DNA from: JANRLL01 sp033762715
Lineage (GTDB): Bacteria > Pseudomonadota > Alphaproteobacteria > Rickettsiales > SXRF01
Assembly: GCA_033762715.1 (NCBI GenBank)
Contig: JANRLL010000014.1
Span: 62,001 to 126,000, forward strand
Direction: 5' to 3'
Length of the DNA: 64,000 nt
The notes under the pieces are model-generated. The model worked only from the letters and a program-made list of their open reading frames with translations, had not been told where the DNA came from and did not search any database. The translations under genes were made by a program, and so were the position numbers. Positions 25,580 to 34,055 of the stretch are shown in pieces (position 1 is the stretch's first letter; each line of letters starts with the position of its first letter).

Positions 25580-26228
25580 ATCCCGTTATTATGTAGTGGG
25601 CCTTGCGCTTGCGTGCAGCTTGATGTTGTCAGCATCCGCTAGTATGGCTGCGCGAGCAACAAAACCCGTATTCTGGTCTGCTGAAAGACTCGTGCCGCAT
25701 AAAGAGACGATTCAGCGCGTCCAAGATTATTTAAGCGGCCTGACCACCATCGCGGCCGACTTCACCCAAACCGCTCCCGATGGTTCGATCACCACCGGCA
25801 AGTTTTTGCTCGAGCGCCCGGGAAAAATGCGTTGGCAATATGCGCCACCCTCTCCCATCTTGATTGTATCAAACGGCAAGACGCTTACCTTTTATGATCG
25901 TGAGTTGGAACAGGTCAGTTATATTTCGATGGATGACACCATCATCGGATTTTTGGCGAAAGATAAAATCTCGTTCGAGCATCCGGTCGGCATCACCAAT
26001 ATTGAAAACAAAGCCAATGCCATTCGTATTACCGTAGCGCAGCGCGACAAGCCCAATGATGGCCAGCTCACGCTTGAATTATCGGACAAGCCGCTGATGC
26101 TGCGCAACCTGATTATTCGCGACGCCACGCAACAAGTCACCATGGTTGGGCTCAGCAATGCCGAGTTCGGTATAAAGATCGACAAGAACGCATTTGAATT
26201 TAAAGACCCGCGCAAACCGCGCCGCTAG
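25572..26228 (+). CDS. lolA: Outer-membrane lipoprotein carrier protein LolA
   Basis: 218 residues. Periplasmic chaperone that carries lipoproteins from LolCDE to the outer membrane. Signal peptide ~1-25 (VVGLALACSLMLSASASMAA). LolA-fold landmarks are LSGLTTIAADFTQTAPDGSITTGKFLLERPGKMRWQYAPPSPILIVSNGKTLTFYD and the C-terminal GIKIDKNAFEFKDP. The ATG at 25572 has AGGA at the right spacing; it overlaps the ftsK end, and another ATG two codons upstream is possible. An ftsK-lolA pairing is common in proteobacteria. Confidence 0.94.
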   Translation: MHKSRYYVVGLALACSLMLSASASMAARATKPVFWSAERLVPHKETIQRVQDYLSGLTTIAADFTQTAPDGSITTGKFLLERPGKMRWQYAPPSPILIVSNGKTLTFYDRELEQVSYISMDDTIIGFLAKDKISFEHPVGITNIENKANAIRITVAQRDKPNDGQLTLELSDKPLMLRNLIIRDATQQVTMVGLSNAEFGIKIDKNAFEFKDPRKPRR

Positions 26229-26385
26229 AACACGCGAAAAACCACAGCCTGTGCCGCGTACACATTTATCAACTACTATATCTTGTGGATTGTCACATAA
26301 AATTCATACACAAGGATGTTTTTTTCTGTTATATATAGAAGACCAAAATGAATTTGTCTCATCATCACCAGTTAGGGGAGCTCCA

Positions 26386-26595
26386 ATGGATAGCAATAAA
26401 GACTTTCTGGATGAGGCAATGTCAATCTTAGTAGGTTCATCTTCCCTAGCGTATGTTCGCCCTGTCGCCACCGAAAAAGGTGAAGGCTACGCCGTATGCA
26501 GCGCCGATGGCATGCAGCTGGCAGTTTTCGCATCGCGCGATGCGGCTTTCTTTGCTGCCCGTCAGCATGACCTAGAACCGGTGATGATCCACTAA
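26386..26595 (+). CDS. DUF1150 family protein
   Basis: A 69-residue protein with the DUF1150 pattern: a short N-terminal helix, then LAYVRPVATEKGEGYAVCSADGMQLAVFASRDAAFFAARQHDLEPVMIH. The family is largely alphaproteobacterial and is often found beside small heat-shock genes; none is present here. Start: ATG at 26386 behind GGGGAG. The 157-base leader contains CTTGTG...CACAAG, a 6-base dyad near 26283-26315, and an AT-rich TATATATAG stretch suited to a promoter. Function unknown. Confidence 0.85.
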   Translation: MDSNKDFLDEAMSILVGSSSLAYVRPVATEKGEGYAVCSADGMQLAVFASRDAAFFAARQHDLEPVMIH

Positions 26596-27144
26596 TTACC
26601 TGCTCTTGAGCGTATAAAGCAGCGTCCCAATCATCTGTAATCCGACCACCAGCACAATCAGCCACTTCCATTTTGCGAAGCGGTTATAGCTATGCGGCAA
26701 TTGTTCGCGCAGCAGGTTTTTGGTTTGCTGCAAGGTAATCAGGCTCATGCCTTCTCCTGGGATCAATGCCGGATGGCGCTTTAGTCGCGCCAGCAAGAAG
26801 CGTTTCGCCAACCAGTTCACCCCAATCGTATGCATTCCGTTATCATAGCGATAATCGCCCGTCACTTGCGCAACGGCTACCTCACCGGCAATCGGCAGCG
26901 ACACCGCAATCACATCTTCCTCATGCACGGCGCTATACAGTCCCCAGCTACGATCAAGCAAGGTGCGCAACGACTCGGGCGGCAGTTCGGGAAGCTGTTC
27001 TTGCAGCCGCTGGCGATAAGCGCTTTGCGAGAGCGCGCCGGTAAAATCCGGCATGCCATCAAAGGGCAGCGTCAAGCGATCGCGCTGCGTCAGCTGCGCT
27101 TCTTCCGCTGCACCCCAGGCGCGATGATACGCCCACACACTCAT
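26596..27144 (-). CDS. Membrane-anchored protein with PUA/EVE-like N-terminal domain
   Basis: 182 residues. The first ~115 residues resemble the small beta-rich domain found at the N-terminus of some Mrr-like restriction proteins and in EVE/PUA-like folds. The likeness is the order VWAYHRAWG, LYSAVHEEDVIAVSLP, VAVAQVTGDYRYDNGMHTIGVNWL (~89-112). A charged helix and one C-terminal membrane segment follow (KWLIVLVVGLQMIGTLLYTL, ~158-177), leaving the domain in the cytoplasm. The ATG overlaps the queC stop as ATGA, so it is translated with queE-queC. The domain call is by eye and needs a profile search; function unknown. Confidence 0.55.
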   Translation of the reverse strand: MSVWAYHRAWGAAEEAQLTQRDRLTLPFDGMPDFTGALSQSAYRQRLQEQLPELPPESLRTLLDRSWGLYSAVHEEDVIAVSLPIAGEVAVAQVTGDYRYDNGMHTIGVNWLAKRFLLARLKRHPALIPGEGMSLITLQQTKNLLREQLPHSYNRFAKWKWLIVLVVGLQMIGTLLYTLKSR

Positions 27145-27830
27145 GCGTAAGCAGCCGGATCGGTGATACCGTTTTCGCGGAAGCCTTTGAGCCTAAGTTG
27201 GCAGGAATCGCAATGCCCGCAAGCACGGCCCTGCAAATCGGGATCATAGCAGCTAAGCGTCAGCTGATAATCCACGCCGAGTGCCAGGCCTTTTTCGATA
27301 ATCTGCGCTTTGGTCAGATCAATTAGCGGCGTGTGGATCTGAATGCGCTGCTTGCCTTCCACCCCGTAAGCGGTTGCCAGATTGGCGGCATTTTCAAACG
27401 CGCGGATGAATTCCGGCCTACAATCGGGATAGCCGCTATAATCGAGCGCGTTGACGCCGATAAAAATATCATAGGCTTTAAGGACTTCCGCCCAGGCCAG
27501 CGCGAACGATAAAAACACCGTGTTGCGCGCCGGCACGTAAGTGATGGGCACGCCGTGGCCAATTTGTTCATGGCTGCGATCTTTCGGCACATCGATAGCA
27601 TTATCCGTCAGCGCCGAAGCGCCGAAGCCGCCTAAATCGATGGTGATGGTGCGATGCTCTTTTGCTCCACCTTGCGTGGCTACTTTCGCCGCCGCTTCCA
27701 ATTCGCATTGATGGCGCTGCCCATAGCGAAACGACAGGCCATACACCTCAAACCCTTGCGCGCGCGCAATGGCCAGCGTCGTCGCCGAATCCAGCCCGCC
27801 GCTTAATAATAGAACCGCACGTTTCGTCAT
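27141..27830 (-). CDS. queC: 7-cyano-7-deazaguanine synthase
   Basis: A 229-residue ATP-dependent enzyme that converts 7-carboxy-7-deazaguanine to preQ0, the precursor of queuosine and of 7-deazaguanine DNA modifications. The PP-loop SGGLDSATTLAIA (~9-22), VPARNTVFLSFALAWAEV, and the zinc ligands in LSCYDPDLQGRACGHCDSCQLR (~194-214) are all present. It overlaps queE upstream and the membrane-anchored gene downstream by ATGA each time. Confidence 0.97.
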   Translation of the reverse strand: MTKRAVLLLSGGLDSATTLAIARAQGFEVYGLSFRYGQRHQCELEAAAKVATQGGAKEHRTITIDLGGFGASALTDNAIDVPKDRSHEQIGHGVPITYVPARNTVFLSFALAWAEVLKAYDIFIGVNALDYSGYPDCRPEFIRAFENAANLATAYGVEGKQRIQIHTPLIDLTKAQIIEKGLALGVDYQLTLSCYDPDLQGRACGHCDSCQLRLKGFRENGITDPAAYA

Positions 27831-28507
27831 TCGATATCCAATAGTTTATGTAGCTGCAGTGATAGCCGGTAGCCATGTTGTGTGGCAAGCGCCAACGCAT
27901 AGGCGGTGTTGTCACGATTACGCGCCTCATCATGCTCGTCCATCGGCTGCACGTAGACCGGCGTGTTGTAGCGGCTCTGGCCAACATCAGCCACCTGGCC
28001 GTAGAGCGGATCATGTTTGGAGATGATAAATTTAAACGCGCTCACCCGCGCCAGCAAATCCTCGCGAATGGGAAAATAGCCTTGGCCGGTATTTTTAGGC
28101 GAACAGACAATATCCACTTCCGGCGGCACTTCGCGCCAGAGCGTGCCGTTGGTTTCGACCTGAATTTTAAACCCGTCCGCAATCAGCTGCGCGCATAGAG
28201 GCGCGATATTTTGCCGGAATGGCTCCCCGCCGGTAATCACCACCAGATGCCTAACGCGCAACCCCTGTGCATTACAAGACAGGGTTTTTATCTGCTCCAC
28301 CAGATCGCTCAGCGCTATATCGGCAAAATCCTCAAACTCGGTGTCGCAAAAGCCGCAGGCTAAATTACAGCCGCCCAAGCGCACAAATACCGACGGCACG
28401 CCCGCATAAAGCCCTTCCCCTTGCAGCGTCGGGAATATGGATTTAAGCGCCAGAGACTGCCCGTCATGGTCGGCTAGCGGCTTGCGTATGGGGTTGTCAC
28501 CCTTCAT
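27827..28507 (-). CDS. queE: 7-carboxy-7-deazaguanine synthase
   Basis: A 226-residue radical-SAM enzyme acting on 6-carboxytetrahydropterin. The cluster motif is CNLACGFCDTEF (C-x3-C-x2-C, residues ~40-47), preceded by IFPTLQGEGLYAGVPSVFVRLGG. VVITGGEPFRQN and KVETNGTLW-like strands (here IQVETNGTLW) fit the family. I take the ATG at 28505-28507 (MKGDNPIRKP); an upstream ATG at 28540 adds 11 residues. QueD and QueF are not in this window. It is divergent from metZ. Confidence 0.95.
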   Translation of the reverse strand: MKGDNPIRKPLADHDGQSLALKSIFPTLQGEGLYAGVPSVFVRLGGCNLACGFCDTEFEDFADIALSDLVEQIKTLSCNAQGLRVRHLVVITGGEPFRQNIAPLCAQLIADGFKIQVETNGTLWREVPPEVDIVCSPKNTGQGYFPIREDLLARVSAFKFIISKHDPLYGQVADVGQSRYNTPVYVQPMDEHDEARNRDNTAYALALATQHGYRLSLQLHKLLDIE

Positions 28508-28587
28508 ATCAAAGCGCCAGAAATGTCCGTATTGCCGCAAAAAACGCCGTGACAGACCGCATAAAATCTCCTTATAGTGTGCGCATT

Positions 28588-29796
28588 ATGACCAAAAAAC
28601 GTCCACAGCCTACGAAATCTGAGCGCAACTGGCAACTCTCCACTCGCCTGGTGCGTGGCGGCCGCCTGCAAACCGAATGGGGCGAAACATCGGAAGCCCT
28701 GTTTTTGAACTCCGCCTATAGCTATGAAACGGCTGAAATCGGCGAGGCCCGCTTTGCCGGCACCAATCCTGGCTTCAAATATGGCCGTTATTCGCACCCC
28801 AATCTGCAAATGCTGGAAGAGCGCTTGAGCCTGATGGAAAATGCGGAAGCCTGCATTGTCACCGGCTCGGGCATGTCAGCGCTCTTTGCCGTGTTGATGT
28901 GCCAGCTGAAAAGCGGCGATCATGTGGTGGCAAGCAAAGTGCTGTTTTCATCCTGCCATTATATCATCACCCAAATCCTGCCGCGCTTTGGCATCAGCTA
29001 CAGCCTGGTGGATGGCCCCGATCTGGCCGCCTGGGGCAAAGCTATTACCAAGAAAACCCGTGTGGTGTTTATTGAAACGCCGGCCAACCCCACCTTGGAG
29101 CTGATCGATATTGCAGCCGTGGCCAAGCTGTGCAAAAAAGCAGGTGCGCAACTGGTGGTGGATAACGTGTTTGCCACGCCGCTGGTGCAAAGCCCGCTGG
29201 AACTGGGCGCCGATGTGGTGATGTATTCCACCACCAAACATATTGATGGCCAAGGACGCACACTCGGCGGCGCTATTTTGGGCCGCAAAAAATTCATTGA
29301 AGAAGTGCTGCAACCTTTCTGTCGCCATACCGGTCCGCATATGAGCCCGTTCAATGCCTGGGTGCTGCTTAAAAGCTTGGAGACATTGGAACTGCGCGTA
29401 GATCGTCATTGTAGCAACGCGGCAAAATTATCAGCCACACTGGAAAAACATCCAAAGGTATCGCGCCTGCTCTATCCCGGCAGCAAGGCCTTTCCGCAAT
29501 ATGCGCTGGCTAAAAAACAAATGAAAAATGGCGGGCCGATGATTGCAATCGAGCTCAAAGGCGGCAAAAAAGCAGCTTTCCGCTTTATGAATGCGCTCAC
29601 CCTATTCGACATCTCCAATAATCTGGGCAATGCCAAAAGCCTGGTTACCCACCCCTCATCCACCACCCATGCCAGCTTGGGCGCAGCGGAGCGCAAGAAA
29701 CTTGGCATCTCGGATGACTTAATTCGTCTTTCCATCGGCATCGAAGACGCGCGCGATTTAGAAGCTGATATCCTCCAAGCGCTCAAAGCCGTTTAG
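28588..29796 (+). CDS. metZ: O-succinylhomoserine sulfhydrylase
   Basis: A 402-residue Cys/Met-metabolism PLP enzyme. By family it makes homocysteine directly from O-succinylhomoserine and sulfide, as in Pseudomonas and many alphaproteobacteria. PLP lysine in MYSTTKHIDGQGRTLGGAIL (~210); other landmarks are KYGRYSHPNLQMLEERL, GSGMSALFAVLMCQL, VFIETPANPTLELIDI and SLVTHPSSTTHASL. Close relatives use other activated homoserines, so the exact acyl group is inferred. The ATG at 28588 is preferred to one at 28549. Confidence 0.9.
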   Translation: MTKKRPQPTKSERNWQLSTRLVRGGRLQTEWGETSEALFLNSAYSYETAEIGEARFAGTNPGFKYGRYSHPNLQMLEERLSLMENAEACIVTGSGMSALFAVLMCQLKSGDHVVASKVLFSSCHYIITQILPRFGISYSLVDGPDLAAWGKAITKKTRVVFIETPANPTLELIDIAAVAKLCKKAGAQLVVDNVFATPLVQSPLELGADVVMYSTTKHIDGQGRTLGGAILGRKKFIEEVLQPFCRHTGPHMSPFNAWVLLKSLETLELRVDRHCSNAAKLSATLEKHPKVSRLLYPGSKAFPQYALAKKQMKNGGPMIAIELKGGKKAAFRFMNALTLFDISNNLGNAKSLVTHPSSTTHASLGAAERKKLGISDDLIRLSIGIEDARDLEADILQALKAV

Positions 29797-29994
29797 CCCT
29801 TACCGTTCATTCCTTTTGCACCTATCATAGAGTCACAGGCCCTAGGCTTGTCACACTATGTCACATGGAACGCATTTTTTTGCGCCTATGTTGGCATAAC
29901 GATTTGAAAGGCAACAAAAGAGGAAGAAAAAAAGCGGTCAGATGTGGGTGCGAAGCGGGTTTGAAGCGGTCTGAAGTGGGTTTCAAACGGTTCG
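29797..29994. other. Convergent intergenic region with short repeats
   Basis: 198 bases between the stops of metZ and trmB. It contains three GTCACA units (roughly 29832-29862), a CGCA-T6-TGCG hairpin candidate near 29872-29886, and a degenerate run of GAAGCGGGTTT-like units (29952-29990). No gene or convincing terminator is seen. Confidence 0.4.
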
Positions 29995-30684
29995 TTATAG
30001 GCGCGTAAAGGTCAGGTAGGTGGGAATACGTCCGGCTGCGAGCGCCTTTTGTTCGTAACGTGTGGAGAACCAATCGTCCCAGGGCTTGAGCCAGTCGGTG
30101 CTGTTTTGCGCCTCCCAGCGAAAATCAGGATGCGGCAGTGCATGGGCTAGAATCCAGGTGACGTAATCATAATCATCGCTGGCGATGCGCAGCTCGCCTT
30201 CGGGTTTTATCAGCCGCGCCAGCGCGGTGAGAAATTCGGTATTGATGAGGCGGCGTTTATGATGGCGCGATTTCGGCCACGGATCGGGATAGAGCACGTA
30301 AGCGCGTGAAAAACTCGCCGTCGGCAAGCGCTCCATCAGCAGCCGCGCATCCTGAGTGAAGACGCGGATATTGTCGTTTTTATGCTGGTCGATATGGCCA
30401 AGTAATCCGGCGATACCATTCACATAGGGTTCGCAGCCAATCATGCCAATGGTGGGATTGTTCGTTGCTTGATGCGCTAAATGCTCGCCGCCGCCAAAGC
30501 CGATTTCCAGCCAATAATCTCGCTGGCTAGGGAAAAGCGAAGCGGGTTGCAATCCGCCCTGCTCGGGTAATTCGATCGTAAGCGTGGGCAGCAGCGTATC
30601 ATAGAGATGCTGTTTGTTGGTGCGCAGCTTGCGACCACGCATGCGCCCAAACGAACGAAGTGGTTTGAGATCAGGCAACGGCAA
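29995..30684 (-). CDS. trmB: tRNA (guanine-N7-)-methyltransferase
   Basis: A 229-residue SAM-dependent enzyme making m7G46 in tRNA. Landmarks are RSFGRMRGRKLRTNKQ near the start, the SAM site WLEIGFGGGEHLAHQA, YVLYPDPWPKSRHHKRRLI and the C-terminal FSTRYEQKALAAGRIPTYLTF. The start must be a TTG (30682-30684, or 30678), because the conserved RSFGR segment precedes the first ATG. It overlaps the end of metK by 14 bases and follows it directly, as in rhizobia. Confidence 0.95.
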   Translation of the reverse strand: MPLPDLKPLRSFGRMRGRKLRTNKQHLYDTLLPTLTIELPEQGGLQPASLFPSQRDYWLEIGFGGGEHLAHQATNNPTIGMIGCEPYVNGIAGLLGHIDQHKNDNIRVFTQDARLLMERLPTASFSRAYVLYPDPWPKSRHHKRRLINTEFLTALARLIKPEGELRIASDDYDYVTWILAHALPHPDFRWEAQNSTDWLKPWDDWFSTRYEQKALAAGRIPTYLTFTRL

Positions 30685-31888
30685 CGTTTAAGTCGACAGC
30701 TTTGATGTTAAAGTCACTGCGCAGCTGTTCGACGAGATCGAGCTTCTCCCAACTGAAGCCACCGGTCGCATCGGGCTCGCGGCCGAAATGGCCATAGGCT
30801 GCGGTGCGCGCATAGATTGGGCGGTTAAGCTTTAAGTACTCGCGGATGCCGCGTGGGCTTAAATCCACCAACTCTTGCAAACGTTGCTCAAGCTTGGCTT
30901 CATCCACCTTACCCGTGCCGGAGGTGCTGACGAAAAATGAGATGGGCTTGGATACGCCGATCGCATAGGAGAGCTGAATGGTGCAGCGTTCGGCGATACC
31001 AGCGGCCACGACATTCTTTGCCAGGTAGCGGGCAATGTAGGCGGCCGAGCGATCCACTTTCGTGGGGTCTTTGCCGGAGAAAGCGCCGCCGCCATGTGGG
31101 GCTGCGCCACCATACGTGTCGACGATGATTTTACGGCCCGTGAGACCGCAATCGCCGTCAGGTCCGCCGATGATAAATTGACCGGTGGGGTTGACGTAGA
31201 ATTCGCTCTCATCGCACATCCAACCTTTGGGGAGTGCTTCAAGGACGTAAGGGCGCACAATTTCGCGCACTTGTTTCTGGGTGAGGCCTTCCACGTGTTG
31301 AGTGGAGACAACGATCGAGGTGGCTTTGACCGGCTTGCCGTTTTCATAGCGCAGCGACACTTGGCTTTTGGCATCAGGGCCCAAGCCTTTTTCCGCGCCG
31401 CTATGGCGTGCGCGTGAAAGACCAAGCAGAATGCGATTAGCCAGTTGAATGGGGGCTGGCATCAGCAGTTTGGTTTCGTTGCAGGCAAAGCCGAACATGA
31501 TGCCTTGGTCGCCAGCGCCTTCGTCTTTGTTTTCGCCGGAATCGACGCCCATGGCAATGTCGGCAGACTGGCTATGCAGATGCACATACACGTCAAGATT
31601 ATCGGCATGGAAACCATCTTGCAAGTAACCGATTTCGCGCACTTTATCGCGGGCGATTTTTTCAATCTGCGCTTTGGTCAGGCTTTCAGCGCCACGGGTT
31701 TCACCGGCAATGACGATGGTGTTGGTGGTGGCTAAGGTTTCGCACGCAACGCGCGCTTCGGGATTGATCTCCAGCATCGCATCCACGACCGCGTCGGAGA
31801 TTTGATCGCACACTTTATCAGGGTGGCCTTCTGCTACCGACTCGCTAGTAAAGATATAGTTGCTTCGATTGGAAAAACGATCAGACAT
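30671..31888 (-). CDS. metK: S-adenosylmethionine synthetase
   Basis: 405 residues making SAM from methionine and ATP. Signatures are FTSESVAEGHPDKVCDQISD, the hexapeptide-containing GAGDQGIMFGFA and the P-loop-like GGGAFSGKDPTKVDRSAAY. Full length, slightly extended as in other alphaproteobacteria. It starts at the ATG at 31886-31888, behind AGGGGCGAG inside a hairpin, with a SAM-II-like element further upstream. It is therefore probably feedback-controlled by its own product. Confidence 0.98.
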   Translation of the reverse strand: MSDRFSNRSNYIFTSESVAEGHPDKVCDQISDAVVDAMLEINPEARVACETLATTNTIVIAGETRGAESLTKAQIEKIARDKVREIGYLQDGFHADNLDVYVHLHSQSADIAMGVDSGENKDEGAGDQGIMFGFACNETKLLMPAPIQLANRILLGLSRARHSGAEKGLGPDAKSQVSLRYENGKPVKATSIVVSTQHVEGLTQKQVREIVRPYVLEALPKGWMCDESEFYVNPTGQFIIGGPDGDCGLTGRKIIVDTYGGAAPHGGGAFSGKDPTKVDRSAAYIARYLAKNVVAAGIAERCTIQLSYAIGVSKPISFFVSTSGTGKVDEAKLEQRLQELVDLSPRGIREYLKLNRPIYARTAAYGHFGREPDATGGFSWEKLDLVEQLRSDFNIKAVDLNVAVA

Positions 31889-31895
31889 GGTCTCG

Positions 31896-31928
31896 CCCCT
31901 GTAAAATGAATACCGATGCTTTTACGGG
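31896..31928 (-). promoter_or_regulatory. Hairpin covering the metK ribosome-binding site
   Basis: In the metK leader, CCCGTAAAA (31928 down to 31920) pairs with TTTTAC-A-GGG (31906 down to 31897), with one bulged A. The 3' arm includes the AGGGG that serves as ribosome-binding site for the ATG at 31888, so the stem would hide it. This could be the expression platform of the upstream SAM-II-like element, or independent. Confidence 0.5.
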
Positions 31929-31957
31929 TAAGACTAGAGAAACCAGCGCTCAATCGA

Positions 31958-32020
31958 CGCGGGTAGCTTAGACCTTTTTTTTGATAAGGTGGCGGCAAGC
32001 ACGCTAAATCTCCACCCGAA
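31958..32020 (-). ncRNA. SAM-II-like riboswitch in the metK leader
   Basis: Read on the minus strand, GGTGG (32016-32012) and CCACC (31992-31988) form P1. Between them lie AGATTT and GCTTGCCGCCAC, matching the SAM-II core as I recall it (GATTT ... GCTTGCAGCCAC). An A-rich loop (TTATC then A8) and GGTCTAAGCTA follow, where SAM-II has its second pseudoknot strand ending GCTAA. An upstream CACCC (32031-32026) can pair with GGGTG instead of P1, giving a possible switch. SAM-II elements are known mainly in alphaproteobacterial methionine/SAM genes. The pseudoknot partner is not certain by eye. Confidence 0.7.
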
Positions 32021-32061
32021 AAGCAGGGTGAAATTAGTACGGCAGCGGCTTCAAGTCAAGG

Positions 32062-32490
32062 CTATTCCAGAATGGGCTTGCTGTCGGCAATCGCACGCAC
32101 CATATCGGCAAGGCGTTTACGCACGACCTGTTCTTTGATGCGCTTGAAGGCTTTCATCATTTCGAGCGATTCTCGATCTGATACAGTCTTATGCTCAAAA
32201 GCAACGGCGTTGTCTTCGCCAAATCCTACTTGTGATGTATTTGCAGAAAACTCGTCGAGCCCTTCAAAGAAATAAGAGACCGGCACATTCATGAAACGCG
32301 CAAATTCAACGAGCCTGCTTGCATTCATGGCATTGCTGCCCTTCTCATATTTTTGTACTTGTTGGAAGGTAACACCAATAGCTTTGGCGACGGATTCCTG
32401 GCTAAGCCCCATCATGGTTCTGCGTAATCTAAGGCGCTTGCCTACATGCGCATCTATATCTTGTTTACTTGGTAATTTATGTGGCTTCAT
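32062..32490 (-). CDS. XRE-family transcriptional regulator (PraR/PhrR-like)
   Basis: 142 residues. The helix-turn-helix spans ~17-72 (GKRLRLRRTMMGLSQESVAKAIGVTFQQVQKYEKG, N, A, then MNVPVSYFFEGL). The C-terminal half is acidic/helical and ends with ERIK-like helices (MMKAFKRIKEQVVRKRLADMVRAI). Size and position between lnt and metK match rhizobial praR/phrR, regulators of reb genes and quorum sensing. The target genes here are unknown. I infer conservation of the locus rather than of the function. Confidence 0.85.
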   Translation of the reverse strand: MKPHKLPSKQDIDAHVGKRLRLRRTMMGLSQESVAKAIGVTFQQVQKYEKGSNAMNASRLVEFARFMNVPVSYFFEGLDEFSANTSQVGFGEDNAVAFEHKTVSDRESLEMMKAFKRIKEQVVRKRLADMVRAIADSKPILE

Positions 32491-32553
32491 AATCTTATGT
32501 GTCCTCAGCTTGAGTACATGGCGTATAGCAGCACAACTTGCAAGCGAAATTTG

Positions 32554-34053
32554 TTAATTTCTTAATCTATATTGTTGCCAATTGGTTACTTGGCTGTAAA
32601 TAGTATTCCCGGGTATTGCCTTGGGTAGCTGACTATCCAACACCCCTCGTTCGCCTAATGCTAGGCTAGCAATAATCCTGCCATAACCATCTATTACCGC
32701 AGAAATACCTGTATTTGCCGAACGCACTAATGGGATACCTTGCTCGACGGCTCGCATACGGGCCATGTTAAAATGCTGGTGGGGCCCGATGCTCATTCCG
32801 AACCAAGCATCATTGGTTAAATTTAACATCCATTCCGGCTTAATGTCTGACCCCGTTACAAAGCCTGGAAAGATGGCTTCATAGCATACGAGCGGGCTGA
32901 CTGGTGGTAAGCCTTGCCACTGGTAAGTAAGCGAGCCAGGACCGCTGGATAGATCGGCCGTGCCCACCGGTGTGGTAATGGCTTTGGGCAACCATTCACG
33001 AAATGGCAGGAACTCTCCAAATGGGACAAGTTTGGCTTTGTCATACATGCCCAGCATTTGCCCCTGATTATTAATGACCATGATGCTGTTATAGAATTTG
33101 CGGGTGTCGCCGTTAGGCTCATCGCGCATCACGCCGGTGAGCAATATTTTCCCCTCCGGCAAAGTATAGGCGATTTGCCCCATAAAACCCGCACCGCTAC
33201 GAACTACTGTCGGCACCGCTGTTTCCGGCCAAATGAAATGAGTGATTTGATTCGCGCCCGCCACCTTGTTTAGGTTCACATGCATGTCAAGGCCTTGGCG
33301 CTGCATAATCGGATCCCATTTATGCGGCTGTGCAATATTGGCTTGGATAAGTCGCAGCTTCACCCCATCGACATATTGTACGGCACCGGCATTCTCCAAA
33401 CGCCATGCGCCCCACGCCATGCTCATCACAAAAACCGTATAGCCCGCAATCACAGCGATGAGTGCTTGTTTACGCTGCGTGGCATTGATCAATGCACAAG
33501 GCAGCACGCCTAGCAATACGGCACAAAAGGTCAGCCCATAGGCACCGACTAACGATGCCACTTGCAGCGACATATCCGAGAACCCAAAGCTATAGCCCGC
33601 TAAGTTCCAGGGAAAGCCGGTGAACAAATGCCCACGCGCATATTCCACCACCGTCCATATCGCCGCAAAGCGCAATACGCCTTGCACGCCGGATGCACGA
33701 AACCGGTAAAACAGCAATGCTGCAATCGCCGGATAGAGCGCGATAACGGCGGTCAGACCAAAGAGTGTGAAGGGTATCAACCAACCGAATTTTTCTGGTT
33801 CAGTCAGCAGCGCTTCACAAAACCAATAGAGGCTTGTGATATAAAATCCCCATCCCCACCACCAACCATCAGCAAAGGCGCGCTTGCGAGAAGATGCATG
33901 GGTTAACAACCCATATAGGCCGCCAAAGGCTACTAGCAGCAAGGGGAAATAGAAAAATGGCGCCAAGGTAAACGTAGTCGATACACCAAACAGAAAGGCT
34001 ATAAAATTTCGACGCCACCGACGATCAATCGCTGTTAAAACCAGCTTACGCAT
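32554..34053 (-). CDS. lnt: Apolipoprotein N-acyltransferase
   Basis: A 499-residue inner-membrane enzyme adding the third acyl chain to lipoproteins. About six N-terminal membrane segments (~15-215) precede a nitrilase-type domain with the Glu in FIWPETAVPT, Lys in MYDKAKLVPFGEFLPF and nucleophile Cys in SPLVCYEAIFPG. WMLNLTNDAWFGMSIGPHQHFNMARMRA is the usual family block. It starts 2 bases before the end of the corC-like gene upstream. Confidence 0.96.
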   Translation of the reverse strand: MRKLVLTAIDRRWRRNFIAFLFGVSTTFTLAPFFYFPLLLVAFGGLYGLLTHASSRKRAFADGWWWGWGFYITSLYWFCEALLTEPEKFGWLIPFTLFGLTAVIALYPAIAALLFYRFRASGVQGVLRFAAIWTVVEYARGHLFTGFPWNLAGYSFGFSDMSLQVASLVGAYGLTFCAVLLGVLPCALINATQRKQALIAVIAGYTVFVMSMAWGAWRLENAGAVQYVDGVKLRLIQANIAQPHKWDPIMQRQGLDMHVNLNKVAGANQITHFIWPETAVPTVVRSGAGFMGQIAYTLPEGKILLTGVMRDEPNGDTRKFYNSIMVINNQGQMLGMYDKAKLVPFGEFLPFREWLPKAITTPVGTADLSSGPGSLTYQWQGLPPVSPLVCYEAIFPGFVTGSDIKPEWMLNLTNDAWFGMSIGPHQHFNMARMRAVEQGIPLVRSANTGISAVIDGYGRIIASLALGERGVLDSQLPKAIPGNTIYSQVTNWQQYRLRN

Positions 34054-34055
34054 AA

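Noticed and set aside
29940..29994. Degenerate GAAGCGGGTTT tandem units as a CRISPR-like or iteron array
   Set aside because: Only about three imperfect units with irregular spacing, next to the trmB stop; no spacer structure and no cas or rep genes.
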